Source: Lentibacillus sp. Marseille-P4043 (lineage in GTDB: Bacteria; Bacillota; Bacilli; Bacillales; Amphibacillaceae). Taken from it: DNA of 64,000 nucleotides. The number at the start of each line of letters is the position of its first letter. Within the stretch, counting starts at the first letter, position 1. The position numbers and the translations under genes were made by a program. Under the pieces are notes generated by a model. The model was not told the DNA's origin, ran no database searches, and saw only the letters and a list, made by a program, of their open reading frames with translations. The stretch is taken from the NCBI RefSeq assembly GCF_900258515.1, contig NZ_LT984884.1:1561168-1625167 (forward strand). The letters run 5' to 3'. Below are positions 62,708 through 64,000 of the stretch, in pieces.

Positions 62708-63736
62708 ATGAAGAAGAGTTTTCTGTATTTAGGTATCTTACTATTGGCAATTGTCGGGCTGGCAGGTTGCTCAGGTGGGGACGACGATGAGGCTTCAGCT
62801 GATGGGGGTAATGGTGATAAGGATTATGAGTTAAAGTTTGGCTTGGTGGCTGGGAATCAACAGGTTGAATACAAAGCCGTTGAAAAACTAGCAGACTATG
62901 TAAATGAAGAAAGTGATGGTCAATTAACAATTAAGATTTATCCAAATTCACAGCTTGGTGATGATCGTGCAATGCTTGAACAGCTTCAAGAAGGTACATT
63001 GGATATGACGCAAGCTGAGGGTGGACGATTCGGTATTTGGGTACCTCGCGCATCATTATTGGGACTACCGTATGTGGTAGATGACTTTGAACAATTAAAG
63101 GCAGCAATTCATAATACCGAGTATGGAAAAGGCTTGTTAAGTGAATTGGAAGAAGAACATAACTGGAAGATTGTTGCTTCATCGTATAATGGTACACGTC
63201 AAACGACATCAAACCGTGCTATTAAATCACTTGACGATATGGAAGGATTAAAATTACGTGTTCCTGAAGCTGATACATTACTAGATTATGCGAAATTCAC
63301 AGGTGCTTCTCCTACACCAATGGCATTTACAGAAGTATACACTGCACTACAAACAAATGCCGTTGATGGTGAGGAAAATCCACTCACAACAATTGATGCA
63401 CAGAAGTTTTATGAAGTACAGGACTATTTGGCATTAACGAACCACGTTGTTAACGATAATGAATACGTTGTTAGTACGAAGACATTAGAAAAGTTACCTG
63501 ATGACTTAAAACAGATTCTAATTGATGGAATTGAAATGGCTGCAGAGGAACATACAAACATGGTTAAGAAACAAGAGGAAGAACTCGTATCTAAATTTGA
63601 GGATGAGGGCGTAACTGTTACAGAACCAGATTTAGAAGAATTTAAAAAAGCTGTGTCTGAAGCATATCCAAAGTATTTAGAGGAAATTGGTGATGGTGCG
63701 GAAGATTATTTGAAACAAATTCAGGAAGCAAAATAA
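62708..63736 (+). CDS. dctP: TRAP transporter substrate-binding lipoprotein (DctP)
   Basis: The 342-residue lipoprotein has signal and lipobox LLAIVGLAGCSGG and an acidic linker. The DctP fold shows KFGLVAGNQQVEYKAVEKLAD, QEGTLDMTQ, LKLRVPEADTLLDYAKFTGA (arginine that binds the substrate carboxylate) and PTPMAFTEVYTALQTNAVDGEENP. It delivers an organic acid, often a dicarboxylate or sugar acid, to the DctQ-DctM permease. Eighteen bases separate it from the DctQ gene. The GGAGGGGG site is strong. Confidence 0.93.
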   Translation: MKKSFLYLGILLLAIVGLAGCSGGDDDEASADGGNGDKDYELKFGLVAGNQQVEYKAVEKLADYVNEESDGQLTIKIYPNSQLGDDRAMLEQLQEGTLDMTQAEGGRFGIWVPRASLLGLPYVVDDFEQLKAAIHNTEYGKGLLSELEEEHNWKIVASSYNGTRQTTSNRAIKSLDDMEGLKLRVPEADTLLDYAKFTGASPTPMAFTEVYTALQTNAVDGEENPLTTIDAQKFYEVQDYLALTNHVVNDNEYVVSTKTLEKLPDDLKQILIDGIEMAAEEHTNMVKKQEEELVSKFEDEGVTVTEPDLEEFKKAVSEAYPKYLEEIGDGAEDYLKQIQEAK

Positions 63737-63754
63737 AAAGCTCAGGTGAATTAT

Positions 63755-64000
63755 ATGAAAAAATTTTTTGCTAACCTGGAAGAAATCATTGGAGGGTCAT
63801 TATTTATTATCATGTTAATAATCTTGACCCTGCAGATTTTTTCTAGACAAATTATGGACTCGCCACTAACATGGTCCGAGGCATTGGCTAAATTTATATT
63901 CGTTTATGTTGGCTATTTATCTATTTCATTTGGTATTAAAGAAAGTAATCACGTTTTGATCGATTATTTTGTTAATAAATTTCCGAAGTTAATTCGGAGT
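63755..64000 (+). CDS. dctQ: TRAP transporter small permease (DctQ), partial at window end
   Basis: The frame from ATG 63755 runs off the window. It shows GGSLFIIMLIILTLQIFSRQ, SPLTWSEALAKFIFVYVGYL and KESNHVLIDYF, the usual DctQ N-terminal half with two membrane helices. The large permease DctM should follow. Confidence 0.9.
   Translation, partial: MKKFFANLEEIIGGSLFIIMLIILTLQIFSRQIMDSPLTWSEALAKFIFVYVGYLSISFGIKESNHVLIDYFVNKFPKLIRS

Noticed and set aside
1..64000. CRISPR arrays, tRNA or rRNA genes
   Set aside because: No regularly spaced direct repeats with unique spacers and no recognisable tRNA or rRNA sequence were found by reading.

Overview
The window reads as chromosome of a low-GC Bacillota of the Bacillaceae, most like Virgibacillus, Oceanobacillus or Lentibacillus. 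The evidence is AGGAGG-type ribosome binding sites, three LCP (TagU/LytR-type) cell-wall genes, LXG/DUF5344 type VII secretion genes, DUF1659/DUF2922 and CBO0543 proteins, CcpA-type cre boxes and IS150- and IS4-like insertion sequences. I see no rRNA, tRNA or CRISPR array. Much of it is accessory DNA: defence genes, toxins with immunity genes, insertion sequences, dispersed palindromic repeats, and an unusually large number of broken genes.

Left part (0-17 kb) is a defence-type island. It holds a protein kinase overlapping an unknown gene, a convergent winged-helix/nuclease-like gene, a 5'-truncated manA, a reverse transcriptase (YCDD motif) behind a strongly structured non-coding leader that resembles the DRT2 antiviral layout, and a membrane-anchored KAP-type P-loop NTPase. 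After an LCP gene and galE comes a decaying cluster (PD-(D/E)XK-like gene, nitrilase N-terminus, lysozyme-like gene) and an intact AAA ATPase plus subtilase pair of the IetAS type.

17-23 kb is a sulfur amino acid cluster: cysteine dioxygenase, PatB-type C-S lyase, YheO-type regulator, RidA, TSUP exporter and a DAACS symporter. 23-34 kb is decayed accessory DNA: a DUF3990 toxin-like gene with a nonsense codon, doubly frameshifted comM, a frameshifted REP-associated transposase, an IS3-family element inside a lipoprotein gene, and phage-like sigma/DnaD genes. It also holds an 859-bp intron-like insertion that splits a dispersed palindromic repeat. 34-37 kb has a PDDEXK_4-type nuclease-like gene and a PIN toxin pair.

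37.5-43.8 kb is a sugar operon: ROK repressor with palindromic operators, NagB-like deaminase, ROK kinase, GPH symporter and an M81/MlrC-like hydrolase. At 44-45.3 kb lies a direct repeat of the 8.0-9.26 kb segment (tail of the KAP gene plus LCP gene), so about 36 kb is bracketed by near-identical sequence. NhaC, small DUF genes, CBO0543 proteins and a nucleoside hydrolase follow.

50-60 kb is a toxin region: a VapBC-like RHH/PIN pair, then an LXG type VII toxin array. The array has a full-length but inactivated LXG gene with an orphan immunity gene, a 5'-less cassette carrying a PoNe-type DNase tip with its PoNi immunity gene, an Imm22-type immunity gene split by an IS4-family element, and a third LXG/PoNi remnant. 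The right edge has a third LCP gene and the start of a TRAP transporter operon.
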